21,952 nucleotides of DNA from the IMG/VR virus record IMGVR_UViG_3300040816_001526, positions 1 through 21,952 of that record. One strand, given 5' to 3'. The notes below the pieces were generated by a model. That model was not told the DNA's origin, made no database searches, and saw only the letters and a program-made list of their open reading frames with translations. This document shows positions 1-8,090 of this stretch, piece by piece; position 1 is the first letter of the stretch; each line of letters begins with the position of its first letter. Position numbers and translations under genes: made by a program. This DNA is from a virus.

Positions 1-3000
1 TTTAATTACTATAGCAGTTGCTAAAACTAGTGCAATTTGTTTGTTAGCATCTTCGCTGTACTTTATGGCTGTTGTCTTTATTTGATCAAAAATAGGTTGT
101 TCAATACCTATTACAATATAAAAGTTTTCATCTTTGTCTTTTAGATCAGGTTCGTTATAAAAGACAACTTTATCATAAATAGCTCTTCTGGCATTTTCAT
201 CACTTGCCTTGAACTTAAAATAAGCTTTCTGGTTATCTTCACCTGTTGACCAGCTTTTACTGATTGTACAACCATGTCTATTTAGATTGAAATTTTTAAT
301 AGGCTTACCAACATTTTCTTTATTGAAGCTATTTGAAAATTGTAATAAAATTCTTTCTATTTCTTTAACAAGAGCAAGACCTGTGTCTCTAGTAAATGTT
401 TCGTTGTGAACAACCTTGATTGGGCTGCTATAATTTGATCGCTTAAGAAGCTTGTCAATCCACTCATTGCTTTCAAGTTTACGAATAGCCTCTTCAGCAT
501 CAGACGCAATACTTGATGGCATACCATCCATCTCACCTTTAATTGTCTTAACAACAACGTCCATAACTTCTTGAACAGTTTGACCAGATCTACCGCCTGC
601 ATCAAACATAGAGTTGAGTTTGCCATTAGCTAAAAGATACATGATTACTTTAGAAACATCGCCTTCCATTGAGTTAAGCAATGTTGTAAAAGAGTCTATG
701 TCAAGGAAGTCACCACGACTCTTAGCTGTGTTACCTCTAGGTTGTGCGCCATTAATAGATCCGTGTCCTTGCTTTGCATTAGGATCAACGATAAGTCCTG
801 CTAAAGCTTCTGCCTGTGAAGCTCTAAGACTTAACTGTTCAACATCTGTAATCTTAATTCCAAAGCAGTCTGACATTAAAGCATTAAGTTTAACTGCTAA
901 TTCTCTCTCAACTCTAGAAAAAAGATTAGGATTACCAACCTTAAAGGTAGATTCATAAGCAAAGAAGTTTTTGGCCTCAAGCTTTTTAGAAATTGTTGCC
1001 CAATTGATGCTAGCACGAATATGACTAGTATCTTCTTCAGTTTCAGGCTTGCTTTCTTTTTTATCTTCTGAAGTTTCTTCTTTGTCACCTTCTTCTTCAA
1101 ATAAGAAGCTTAAGCCTTTATTGTGAATTAACTCATCTTGTATGTCTTCAATAAGTAGACTTAGACCTTGTCGATAAATAAAAGACTCTGCAGCAGTCTC
1201 TGGTCCTTCTGCTTCTTTTGGCTCTTCTTTAACACCTAACACGTCTTTTGAAATGTCTAAGATAATCTTTCTTATTTGATCTTTACCTGACTTAACATCA
1301 CTTTCTAAACCAATTTGTTGTGGGCCTTTTCTAAGATTCTTTCTAAGAGACCTATCTCCCATCTTGCTTCCAAAAAGTGAAGCTATAATTGGTGCAGCTA
1401 GAAGAGCTGTTCCTCCGGTTGCCAGAGTAGGCATTGCAATTGCGGCACCAACAAGTGCAGGCATAACAGCTAAACCGCTTAAAACTGATGCATCCATCGA
1501 GTCTTGTCTTGCCTGATAAGCAATCTGCGAAGCTTCTTGTTGTGCCATCTGTGTTCTTTGCTGAAACACCATTGCAGCAATGCTATTCATCATAGAATCT
1601 AATGTTACATCATATCTGTCTGTAAGCTCATTAATATCATCAGTGCCTTCAGACTTCTTAAACTTTTCTGTAAATAGACTTATAAGTTCATTTACTTCAT
1701 TTGCATCTTCAGCAAAATCTTCAAGTTTAGGTTCTTCTACTTTAGTAACTTCTGGTTTTTTTACTTCGACTTTATGTACTTCCTTTAGATATAACTGAAA
1801 TACTTCAACAATAAAGTCACCCATAACCTCTTTAACTTGCTCAAGAACTTTTGGATTTTTAGCAAAACTATCTTCGATTTTGCTCATAAGATGTTTCAAA
1901 ACAAATTCTTCTTTTTTGCCTTTTAAGAATGAAAGAGAATTTTTAAACCAGTTTCCTATTCCTTTAGCGCTATCTTTGAAAACTTCAATTATATCTTTTA
2001 TAAATACAGGAAGTTCGTTTACCATGATATATGCGCTTATAAAAGGAATCGCACACATTGTTGCAGCACCAATTGCTTTTGCAAGTTGAGCCAGAGCAAC
2101 GACAGTTACAACACTTTCAACTAAACCTTCGTTAAGTTGTCCATCTATTATTTTACCTGCTCTTTGAAGACCTGTTTCATACTTTACTTTAAGTATTTTA
2201 TCTAATTCTCGAACACCATTTTTACTAAAATCTTTAACTTTTTTTACTTCCTTACCAAACACTTCTTCTAATACATTTAACAAATAGTCAATAACTTCTT
2301 TGTTGGTAATGTTTTTAACTACATTTTGTTTAAGTTCTTTAAGATGATCAGTATTTATTTTTTTGTTTTCTAAAAGTTCTTTATACATTTTGAAATCTAA
2401 ATTGTCATATGTAAGCCCCTTGAAGTCAACTTTATTAAAAAGACTTAAAATATGATTTATATTTTTTTCAAAATTCTTAAAGTCTGGTGCTTTTTTCTCT
2501 TGTGGCTCTTCAACTTCACTTTTTTCAAAACTGTAATCAGACTGTGTTATTAAATTTTCTAACTCAGACTGTGTATATGGTGTGCCTTTTTTAAGTGTAA
2601 TAACTTTACCATCTTTAGATACTTCTTCAACAAGAAGACTTAGTCCTTGTGTATAAATAAAGCTTTCATCGGTCTGATTTTCTTCTTTAATCTTATAATC
2701 TTGATTAAATTTAATAGTTTTTTCTTGATTACTGCCTCTTTGACCAAGTCTACCTTCAACGTCCATAGTCTTGTCAGGCTGTGCATCAGATCTAAGAGTA
2801 ATCTTGACTTTTGATCTAAGGTTGCCTTTAATCTCATGCTTGTCAAAAGTATCTTGCAAAGTATTTGCCTGTACTTGTGCTTTCTCAGTCTTTTCTTTCT
2901 CTTGTGCTTTCTCAGTCTTTTCTTTCTCTTGTGCACCATCAGCAGGAGGACTTTGAAATTCAGCAGTCTGTATTATTTGATTTAATGCGTCTGCACTTAA

Positions 3001-5880
3001 AGGTCTACTAGATTTAGCAGGATCAAATGATTCTAGATCAGCTAATACATCGCCACGGTCATCTACTATAGTAATGCTTAAATCTTGATCGTCTCTGGTA
3101 ACTTTAACACTATCGGCGCCTGTAAGCTTGTTTTTGTCTTCTGGTTTGAGTTGAAGTTTTAATAAGTTTAGTTTAGCACTAAACGTTTTATTACCATCAA
3201 ACTTATCTAGATGATCTGCCGTATTAAAAACAGTGCTGCCTTTTGTATACTTTTCTAAGTCTTTAATTTGTGCTGATATGAATTCGTACTTTTTTCTTTT
3301 TAAGAATGATATAAATTTATTTTTTGTTACACTCTTCGCTAACTCGGGTAAGTCTGGAAGATTGTCCTTTTCCTCTATTAAAAGTGACAAACCTTGATGA
3401 TAAATAAAACTTTCTCGTTTTAACTCTTTTATATTGACATCACCAGATTTCGTGCTTATCTTTTTTAATTTAATAGTATTATCAGCCTTATATAGTTCAG
3501 TTTCTAATGTAAAAATCTTGTTGTCTTTTTTAAGATAAATTTTAACTGGAATCATAGCAGGTGTTTTAGGTTTATCTGGGTTTGACATGTTAGAAACAAA
3601 AAGATCTGCATTAAATAACGTGTCTACATCATTTATGTTGCCTTGAAGAGCTTTGCTTTTATCTTGTTGACTAGGTTCTTCTGGTGGCTCTCCGGATTGT
3701 TCTTCAGACTCTTCTCCTCCAAGAGCATCTCGTAAAGCTGCTCTAATATCTCCAGTAGAATGCCCTGCAGTTTGGAGAGCATTACTAACTTGATCTTGTG
3801 TAATGTCTAGGCTTTTCAATCTTTGTGTAAGATTTTCACCATCTACTTTTTGTAAAACATCATTTAATTCTTTAGGTGTAAGTTTTGCTATTACTTGATT
3901 TTTTTGATCAGCGCTAAGACTTTTAAGTTCTTTCGTTGCGTTAAGAGGACTTTCTGACTTAAGTGCTTGTGTTATTCTTTCTATAACATCTTCTTCCTTA
4001 GACTTTGCTAAACTCTCGAGTTCTTGCGTTTGTGCATCTGAAAGATTTGCTGCTTTAATGACTTCTTGCGATTTATCTAAGGCAAGGTCTAAAGTTTGAA
4101 ATCCTTGTGAAAGATCAGTGTCTTCTAAACTCTTCAAAAAATCTGCTATTTCATCAACAGATAGTTCTCCTGTTACTTGCTTTTTTTGATCATTGTTAAG
4201 TTTATTAAGTGTTTTACTAATAGATTCTAGATTTCCAGACTTCATAAAGTTTCTAATTGGTTGCACATCTATTTGACTACTTTGTTCGCCTGACTTTGCT
4301 TGATTTCTTGGAGACGGCTTAACACTATTTAATTTTTCTTTAGCATCTTGTTCACTTAAATTACCATCAAAAATTTCCTTTATTGCATCAGCTAAAGGCT
4401 GATCAACTTCACCATAGAAATCTGTAGTATTTTTTTCTGTAACAAGCACCAATGAAAGATCTTTGTCTACGTCGTCTATGTCAATAATTTTGCCTGTTGC
4501 AAATCCTCTAAATTCTCCTGGGTCGAGTTTTATATAATATCCTAAGCCTTTCTTTGAATAAAATCTAACATATAAAGTATTTTCTTTTGTTTTAGTGAGA
4601 TAATAGCTATTAAAGTCAGCTAAGCGAGTCCCATCATTTATATGATTTCTTGTTAGACTTTTATTTAAGTCTTCATCACTTTGAGCGTCGATAAAGTCTA
4701 TAGTCATATTGCTTTTAATCTTTAGACTTTGATCAATCACGCTATTTAATAATGTTTTAGAATCGTCTGAGTTGTCGGAGATAAAGCCTTTATTTTTAAT
4801 ATAATAAAGTTTTGTATCACCGTCACTAATTACAGCAATATTACTTTTGTCTAGTTTATTTAATTTTTCAATAAATTCATCAACATCGCTGGCATAATTT
4901 GTCAAGCTATTAGCTTTATCACTAGCAGGACTTTCTAAAGGGCTTTCCAATTCAGCTGAGTCTATGATCCTTAGGTTTAGGTCTAAGACAGAGTGCTCGC
5001 CTGTGCCGCTAGCAGCATTTGTTTCAAAAAGTAATGAAGATAAACTTGATTCATGAATCATTTCTCCTTCAAACCTTAAAGAAGAACTTTCATTAGAAAC
5101 ACCTTGTGCTTTATCAGAAGGATCCAAATCTATTTTTTTAGAGTTAAAAAGTGTTAAGTATATATCACTTTGAAATTTATTAAGATATTTTTTTATAGGT
5201 AATACAAAAACAATTACTTGATCTTCTTTTTTACTATTCTTTATCTTAACTTTTTTATTTGTTCTTGGATCAACAATTGTAAAAAATGCGTGTCCTAAAC
5301 GATCAAACATTTTTATGTCTCTATCTTGAGACTTTGTCTTGTCTTCTTTACCAACATTTAGAAAGTCAAATCTTACAGTCCCAATGTTCGTAAGAGTAGT
5401 ATTTGTACCTTGAATTAAATTTGCAACTTGTGTATTTAATTTATTGTCTGACTTTTCAAGGCTCTTATATAACTTGTCATCAGCATTTTTTGCAATTGAA
5501 TTTTTAATTTGAGTAAAACCTGCATCAGTACTTTCAGGACCACCTTGTTGTCCTGAGAGACTTGCAGCATTTTTCTGATATATTTCAAGCCTGCTTTTTA
5601 AGTTTGCTGTGGGTCTAAAAAGCATTGACGCAAAAGTTTGTAGCTCTATTTCAGGCAAAGCAAGAAAAGCTGCACTACTAATTCCTCTAATTTGGATGAC
5701 TGGCGTATTATCCTTGCTTAAAGCTTTTCTTGCTTTAATCTGCTTTTTTCGAGTAGCTCTTCTAGCACCTTTTTTTGCTGCTCTTTTTTTAGCAGCATCG
5801 TTTTTATTTCTCTCAACAACTAACTCGTTGTTTTCGTGATCTTCAAACAATAACTCTGAAAGACTTTTGTTATAATTCAT
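1..5880 (-). CDS. Giant repeat-bearing putative virion internal (polyprotein-like) protein, C-terminus off window
   Basis: I read this minus frame triplet by triplet and found no stop over 1960 codons; it continues beyond the left edge. The ATG at 5880 follows AAGGTG. I do not recognise a known family. Visible content: an N-terminal peptide MNYNKSLSELLFE (1-13) that resembles a T4 capsid-targeting sequence and ends in L-x-E; five internal relatives at 274-286, 823-836, 1072-1085, 1565-1578 and 1583-1595; a very basic stretch at about 25-50; two related helical segments at 561-598 and 655-692; a Glu/Lys tandem repeat near 980-1000; and two long hydrophobic stretches at about 1254-1285 and 1465-1504. 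Much of the rest is charged, Asp/Lys/Ser-rich and low in aromatic residues. No TTGTAA-N17-TATAAT promoter lies upstream, unlike the neighbouring metabolic genes. Inference: a late structural or internal-head protein that may be cut after the L-x-E peptides into products of about 273, 550, 249, 493, 17 and at least 365 residues. It could instead be a tail or baseplate-associated giant protein in which the peptide is only a docking motif. Confidence 0.85.
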   Translation of the reverse strand, partial: MNYNKSLSELLFEDHENNELVVERNKNDAAKKRAAKKGARRATRKKQIKARKALSKDNTPVIQIRGISSAAFLALPEIELQTFASMLFRPTANLKSRLEIYQKNAASLSGQQGGPESTDAGFTQIKNSIAKNADDKLYKSLEKSDNKLNTQVANLIQGTNTTLTNIGTVRFDFLNVGKEDKTKSQDRDIKMFDRLGHAFFTIVDPRTNKKVKIKNSKKEDQVIVFVLPIKKYLNKFQSDIYLTLFNSKKIDLDPSDKAQGVSNESSSLRFEGEMIHESSLSSLLFETNAASGTGEHSVLDLNLRIIDSAELESPLESPASDKANSLTNYASDVDEFIEKLNKLDKSNIAVISDGDTKLYYIKNKGFISDNSDDSKTLLNSVIDQSLKIKSNMTIDFIDAQSDEDLNKSLTRNHINDGTRLADFNSYYLTKTKENTLYVRFYSKKGLGYYIKLDPGEFRGFATGKIIDIDDVDKDLSLVLVTEKNTTDFYGEVDQPLADAIKEIFDGNLSEQDAKEKLNSVKPSPRNQAKSGEQSSQIDVQPIRNFMKSGNLESISKTLNKLNNDQKKQVTGELSVDEIADFLKSLEDTDLSQGFQTLDLALDKSQEVIKAANLSDAQTQELESLAKSKEEDVIERITQALKSESPLNATKELKSLSADQKNQVIAKLTPKELNDVLQKVDGENLTQRLKSLDITQDQVSNALQTAGHSTGDIRAALRDALGGEESEEQSGEPPEEPSQQDKSKALQGNINDVDTLFNADLFVSNMSNPDKPKTPAMIPVKIYLKKDNKIFTLETELYKADNTIKLKKISTKSGDVNIKELKRESFIYHQGLSLLIEEKDNLPDLPELAKSVTKNKFISFLKRKKYEFISAQIKDLEKYTKGSTVFNTADHLDKFDGNKTFSAKLNLLKLQLKPEDKNKLTGADSVKVTRDDQDLSITIVDDRGDVLADLESFDPAKSSRPLSADALNQIIQTAEFQSPPADGAQEKEKTEKAQEKEKTEKAQVQANTLQDTFDKHEIKGNLRSKVKITLRSDAQPDKTMDVEGRLGQRGSNQEKTIKFNQDYKIKEENQTDESFIYTQGLSLLVEEVSKDGKVITLKKGTPYTQSELENLITQSDYSFEKSEVEEPQEKKAPDFKNFEKNINHILSLFNKVDFKGLTYDNLDFKMYKELLENKKINTDHLKELKQNVVKNITNKEVIDYLLNVLEEVFGKEVKKVKDFSKNGVRELDKILKVKYETGLQRAGKIIDGQLNEGLVESVVTVVALAQLAKAIGAATMCAIPFISAYIMVNELPVFIKDIIEVFKDSAKGIGNWFKNSLSFLKGKKEEFVLKHLMSKIEDSFAKNPKVLEQVKEVMGDFIVEVFQLYLKEVHKVEVKKPEVTKVEEPKLEDFAEDANEVNELISLFTEKFKKSEGTDDINELTDRYDVTLDSMMNSIAAMVFQQRTQMAQQEASQIAYQARQDSMDASVLSGLAVMPALVGAAIAMPTLATGGTALLAAPIIASLFGSKMGDRSLRKNLRKGPQQIGLESDVKSGKDQIRKIILDISKDVLGVKEEPKEAEGPETAAESFIYRQGLSLLIEDIQDELIHNKGLSFLFEEEGDKEETSEDKKESKPETEEDTSHIRASINWATISKKLEAKNFFAYESTFKVGNPNLFSRVERELAVKLNALMSDCFGIKITDVEQLSLRASQAEALAGLIVDPNAKQGHGSINGAQPRGNTAKSRGDFLDIDSFTTLLNSMEGDVSKVIMYLLANGKLNSMFDAGGRSGQTVQEVMDVVVKTIKGEMDGMPSSIASDAEEAIRKLESNEWIDKLLKRSNYSSPIKVVHNETFTRDTGLALVKEIERILLQFSNSFNKENVGKPIKNFNLNRHGCTISKSWSTGEDNQKAYFKFKASDENARRAIYDKVVFYNEPDLKDKDENFYIVIGIEQPIFDQIKTTAIKYSEDANKQIALVLATAIVIK
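1096..1134 (-). repeat. Capsid-targeting-like peptide copy 6, residues 1583-1595
   Basis: ELIHNKGLSFLFE, ending in L-F-E. It shares the x-N-K-x-L-S core with the N-terminal copy and the G-L-S core with copies 3 to 5, so it links the two subtypes. Confidence 0.7.
1147..1188 (-). repeat. Capsid-targeting-like peptide copy 5, residues 1565-1578
   Basis: ESFIYRQGLSLLIE, ending in L-I-E. It lies four residues before copy 6, making a close pair. Confidence 0.75.
2626..2667 (-). repeat. Capsid-targeting-like peptide copy 4, residues 1072-1085
   Basis: ESFIYTQGLSLLVE, ending in L-V-E. It is nearly identical in protein to copies 3 and 5, but the codons differ at many positions, so conservation acts on the peptide and not on recently copied DNA. 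Confidence 0.75.
2881..2934. repeat. Perfect 27-bp in-frame tandem repeat (two units) inside the giant gene
   Basis: Units 2881-2907 and 2908-2934 are identical, and the last 7 bases of the unit also precede the first copy (2874-2880). On the minus strand each unit encodes AQEKEKTEK-like residues, giving a highly charged, probably helical or unstructured linker. Because 27 is divisible by three, copy-number change would keep the frame. Confidence 0.9.
3373..3414 (-). repeat. Capsid-targeting-like peptide copy 3, residues 823-836
   Basis: ESFIYHQGLSLLIE, ending in L-I-E. It belongs to the 10-residue-core subtype (Y-x-Q-G-L-S-L-L-x-E) shared with copies 4 and 5. Confidence 0.75.
3733..4200 (-). 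repeat. Internal duplicated helical segment of the giant protein (residues 561-598 and 655-692)
   Basis: Residues 561-598 align without gaps with 655-692 at an offset of 94 residues. Shared positions include D-Q-K-x-Q-V near the start and L-D at the end, about 14 identities in 38 by eye. Both look alpha-helical. The stretch 601-640 between them may be a third, more diverged unit. This is an old protein-level duplication; the DNA is not repeated. Confidence 0.55.
5023..5061 (-). repeat. Capsid-targeting-like peptide copy 2, residues 274-286
   Basis: MIHESSLSSLLFE, ending in L-F-E. It is the same 11-residue subtype as the N-terminal copy and is followed by a Gly/Ala/Ser-rich linker-like stretch. 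Confidence 0.7.
5842..5880 (-). repeat. Capsid-targeting-like peptide copy 1 (N-terminal), residues 1-13
   Basis: MNYNKSLSELLFE. It sits at the position where T4 internal proteins carry their targeting sequence and ends in L-F-E, matching the (L/I)-x-E rule of T4 gp21 prohead protease. It aligns without gaps with copy 2 (YNKSLSELLFE against HESSLSSLLFE). Confidence 0.7.
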
Positions 5881-5993
5881 TCTTTCACCTTATATTTTTA
5901 TCTACATCTAAATATCTATAGACTATTTTAATTTATTATCTACTAAAATAAACTCTATAAATATAGATTTTCAATATAAGATGATTTATTAAA

Positions 5994-6449
5994 CTACCAC
6001 AAATCAGGTCGATCAAATATCATGCAGTCCATATTTGCTTTCTTTTTTACTGCCTGCACGTCTAATCCAGCTGCCCTAAGTATTTCTAGGCCTTCGACGT
6101 TTCTATATTCATCAGCGTAAAATACGGACTCGATATTGCTATTCACAATAGCTCTTGCACAGTCAGGACAAGGTGACAAAGTCACATACATCTTTTTCTT
6201 TTTAGGATTATTATAGTCTAACTTCAAAAGTGCATTAATTTCAGCATGAATTAAACCACTACAACCAGGCTCTTCTGAAAGAGGTTTATTAGGTCCTCCC
6301 TTATAAGAACCATTATAACCAATAGAAAGAACCTGTGTGTTATCTTCTGTTACAACAATAGCACCAACCTGAAATGTAGGATGATGACTTCTTTGTGCAA
6401 TTGTCTTAGCCATATCCATCCAAATACTATCCCATGAAGGTCTTGTCAT
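5994..6449 (-). CDS. Deoxycytidylate (dCMP) deaminase
   Basis: It converts dCMP to dUMP, feeding dTMP synthesis, in the cytoplasm. The zinc-dependent cytidine/dCMP deaminase signature is complete: HAE at residues 68-70 (zinc His and proton-shuttling Glu) and P-C-P-D-C at 93-97 (two zinc Cys). The Gly-rich GYNGSYKGGPN segment (44-54) is typical of the dCMP branch. At 151 residues it has the normal length for phage and ComEB-type enzymes. The ATG is preceded by AAGGAG at a good distance. It begins 13 bases after the thymidine kinase stop, so the two are probably co-transcribed. Family assignment is firm. An allosteric dCTP/dTTP site, known in T4 dCMP deaminase, is not judged here. Confidence 0.95.
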   Translation of the reverse strand: MTRPSWDSIWMDMAKTIAQRSHHPTFQVGAIVVTEDNTQVLSIGYNGSYKGGPNKPLSEEPGCSGLIHAEINALLKLDYNNPKKKKMYVTLSPCPDCARAIVNSNIESVFYADEYRNVEGLEILRAAGLDVQAVKKKANMDCMIFDRPDLW

Positions 6450-6462
6450 ATTTCTCCTTTGT

Positions 6463-7023
6463 TTAACTCGTTAATGCAGGATGAGCATAAAACGATCTTG
6501 GTTCATACATATCTTCTCCTCCTACAACAGGATCATGCCCAACAGCTAACTTAGAGAACGTATAATAAGCGTCTTCACTAGTCCTAGGACATACTGCAGG
6601 ACAAACTTCAATTCTTGTTGCATAAGGCATCATCTCTTTTAACTCTCTAAACGGCTTAAGATTAGCACTTAACTGAATGGACGATACCACAATTGTAGCG
6701 CCTCTCTTAAAAACTTCCAACAACGTTTCTGCGACACCATCAATCATAAATGCTTCATCAACAGCAATAACATAATCTTTGTAGGACTCAATTTGTTGCT
6801 CATCAATAATGTGCATAATATCTGCTCCGCTACTTACACAATGAGCAACAACTTCAGCACCGCTATGCGAACAAATCTTTGACTCACTATATCTATCATC
6901 AAGACGCGGCTTAAATGCCAAAACACTTTTCTTTTGACGTGAAAACCTATCAACATCAGCAATTAGTCGTGATGTCTTTGAACCATACATAGGACCTGTG
7001 TAAATTGTAAACGTTGGAATCAT
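6463..7023 (-). CDS. tdk: Thymidine kinase (class II, TK1-like) with degenerate zinc lobe
   Basis: It phosphorylates thymidine to dTMP for salvage. Walker A is GPMYGSKT (10-17), close to the family pattern GPMxSGKT. The catalytic Asp-Glu pair is D89-E90 in AVDEAFM. The lasso-region signature VVGGxxxYEPR lies near 166-176. At 186 residues the length is normal. TK1 enzymes usually bind zinc through two Cys pairs. Here the first pair is C141 and C145 with wider spacing, and the second pair is missing: the YEPR segment is followed by SFYAH where Cys residues are expected. The fold may therefore be held without zinc. AAGGAG precedes the ATG. The leader at 7024-7083 has several TATAAT-like hexamers but no well-spaced -35, so I call no promoter. 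It probably reads on into dCMP deaminase. Confidence 0.93.
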   Translation of the reverse strand: MIPTFTIYTGPMYGSKTSRLIADVDRFSRQKKSVLAFKPRLDDRYSESKICSHSGAEVVAHCVSSGADIMHIIDEQQIESYKDYVIAVDEAFMIDGVAETLLEVFKRGATIVVSSIQLSANLKPFRELKEMMPYATRIEVCPAVCPRTSEDAYYTFSKLAVGHDPVVGGEDMYEPRSFYAHPALTS

Positions 7024-7083
7024 CTCATCTCCTTATGGAGACATTATATGATTATATCTTACACATTATATTTTATTTTACAT

Positions 7084-7980
7084 TTAAGGTGCAATATGTG
7101 CAGATCTAATATTTAAGGTCAATACAATGTCAGATGTTTGAATCTGCATAGCATTTGCGATATCTAAACTTAAAATTCTTAAGAATTCATAATCAGCCCA
7201 TAACGTATTAGCTACATTTGATGATCTCATCGTAACATTAACATCAATTGTATTATTACGATACATTGTATGAATTAAAGAAATACAAGAATCATCTGCA
7301 TAAACAAACCTTCTTGAGTCTAACTTCTGATTAGTCATCAAAACTCTTTCGATATTTGTAATGACCTTATCTCTAATACCTGCATAATACTCTTTTTCAG
7401 GTGGATATTCTAGGACATCCCAAGTAATTGGCCTTACTTTTTCTTTAGTAGAAAATACCAACTCACTAACAGAAACATCTGCAAGCTCGTTTTTACCACT
7501 TGCAAAGACAACATCACGAATCATATCAGCAGGACTAACACCTTGCATTGCACTTAGTCTTTGCTTAACAAGGTCTGAAATATCGTTAGTAGTAGTTTCG
7601 GAATCAATGTCTACAACAAGAATGTTTGGAAAGATACTTCTAAAATAGAACTTTGCAAGCTTTCTAAACTCTGCATTTATTTTAACTGCTGAGTCCGGTG
7701 TTTGCTTATCATCCCCTCGTGACTCAATGCGACTTCTAATGACACCATCATCAGGCAAAAGAATAACGTAAAGCGTATTAAAGCTTTTAATCTCTTTCCA
7801 AAAGTTTCTATACCACTTATTAGAATCATTACGACCATATAGATTAGCATAAACATACATGCTTAAGTTTGATCTATCCTGAATATTATAAGCGTAGTTT
7901 GTATCTTTATGTAGTGCTTCAAACAATGTTGTCTTACCGCTACAATCAGCACCTTCTAAAACGATATTGTCAATAATCAT
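7084..7980 (-). CDS. Thymidylate-kinase-like protein fused to ThyA/dCMP-hydroxymethylase-like domain
   Basis: The N-terminal half (about 1-145) is a P-loop nucleotide kinase: Walker A GADCSGKT (10-17), a DRS-type motif at 35-37 and an Arg-rich lid at 82-88. It resembles dTMP or deoxynucleoside kinases. The C-terminal part (about 180-298) can be aligned by eye to the active-site core of thymidylate synthase: C232 lies where the catalytic Cys (PCH) is, MRSSN (251-255) matches the QRSCD phosphate-binding motif, and H295 matches the late GD-x-H-(L/I)-Y motif. The residue equivalent to E. coli ThyA N177 is D263. In dCMP hydroxymethylases an Asp there selects cytosine. The domain is much shorter than ThyA (at least 260 residues), so it may only bind nucleotide. 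AAGGAAG precedes the ATG. A sigma70-like promoter lies at 8000-8029. Kinase identity is firm, substrate unknown; the fusion partner is an inference. Confidence 0.8.
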   Translation of the reverse strand: MIIDNIVLEGADCSGKTTLFEALHKDTNYAYNIQDRSNLSMYVYANLYGRNDSNKWYRNFWKEIKSFNTLYVILLPDDGVIRSRIESRGDDKQTPDSAVKINAEFRKLAKFYFRSIFPNILVVDIDSETTTNDISDLVKQRLSAMQGVSPADMIRDVVFASGKNELADVSVSELVFSTKEKVRPITWDVLEYPPEKEYYAGIRDKVITNIERVLMTNQKLDSRRFVYADDSCISLIHTMYRNNTIDVNVTMRSSNVANTLWADYEFLRILSLDIANAMQIQTSDIVLTLNIRSAHIAP

Positions 7981-7999
7981 GTGCTTCCTTTTTTGTCTT

Positions 8000-8029
8000 A
8001 TTATATTATATGATTCTTCTTTTTTACAA
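8000..8029 (-). promoter_or_regulatory. Probable sigma70-type promoter of the kinase fusion gene
   Basis: Minus strand: TTGTAA (8029-8024), 18-base spacer, TATAAT (8005-8000), giving a leader of roughly 10-15 bases before the AAGGAAG ribosome-binding site. Same -35 and -10 words as the dnaE and epimerase promoters. Confidence 0.6.
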
Positions 8030-8030
8030 C

Positions 8031-8062
8031 AAAAAACCCGAATTGACGCAAGCCAATCGGGT
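8031..8062 (-). terminator. Rho-independent terminator after the lipoprotein gene
   Basis: The arms at 8036-8045 and 8053-8062 pair as ACCCGA-TTG with CAA-TCGGGT, with one bulged A and a short loop. On the minus strand the hairpin is followed by a run of T (8035-8031). It lies 28 bases past the lipoprotein stop and just upstream of the next promoter, insulating that gene. Confidence 0.8.
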
Positions 8063-8090
8063 CTCTATATTATAACGTCTAAAACTTTTA

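Noticed and set aside
2881-2934. Possible CRISPR-like or phase-variation array
   Set aside because: Only two tandem units without spacers, encoding a protein linker in frame.
614-5839. Several short reading frames on both strands within 1-5880
   Set aside because: All lie inside the continuous giant minus-strand frame and have low-complexity translations.
5956-5963. TATAAATA on the plus strand, identical to the T4 late promoter core
   Set aside because: It points into the 3' end of the minus-strand dCMP deaminase gene with no plus-strand gene downstream; chance in AT-rich spacer.
7024-7083. Promoter for the thymidine kinase gene
   Set aside because: Three TATAAT-like words are present but none has a TTGTAA- or TTGACA-like partner at 16-18 bases.
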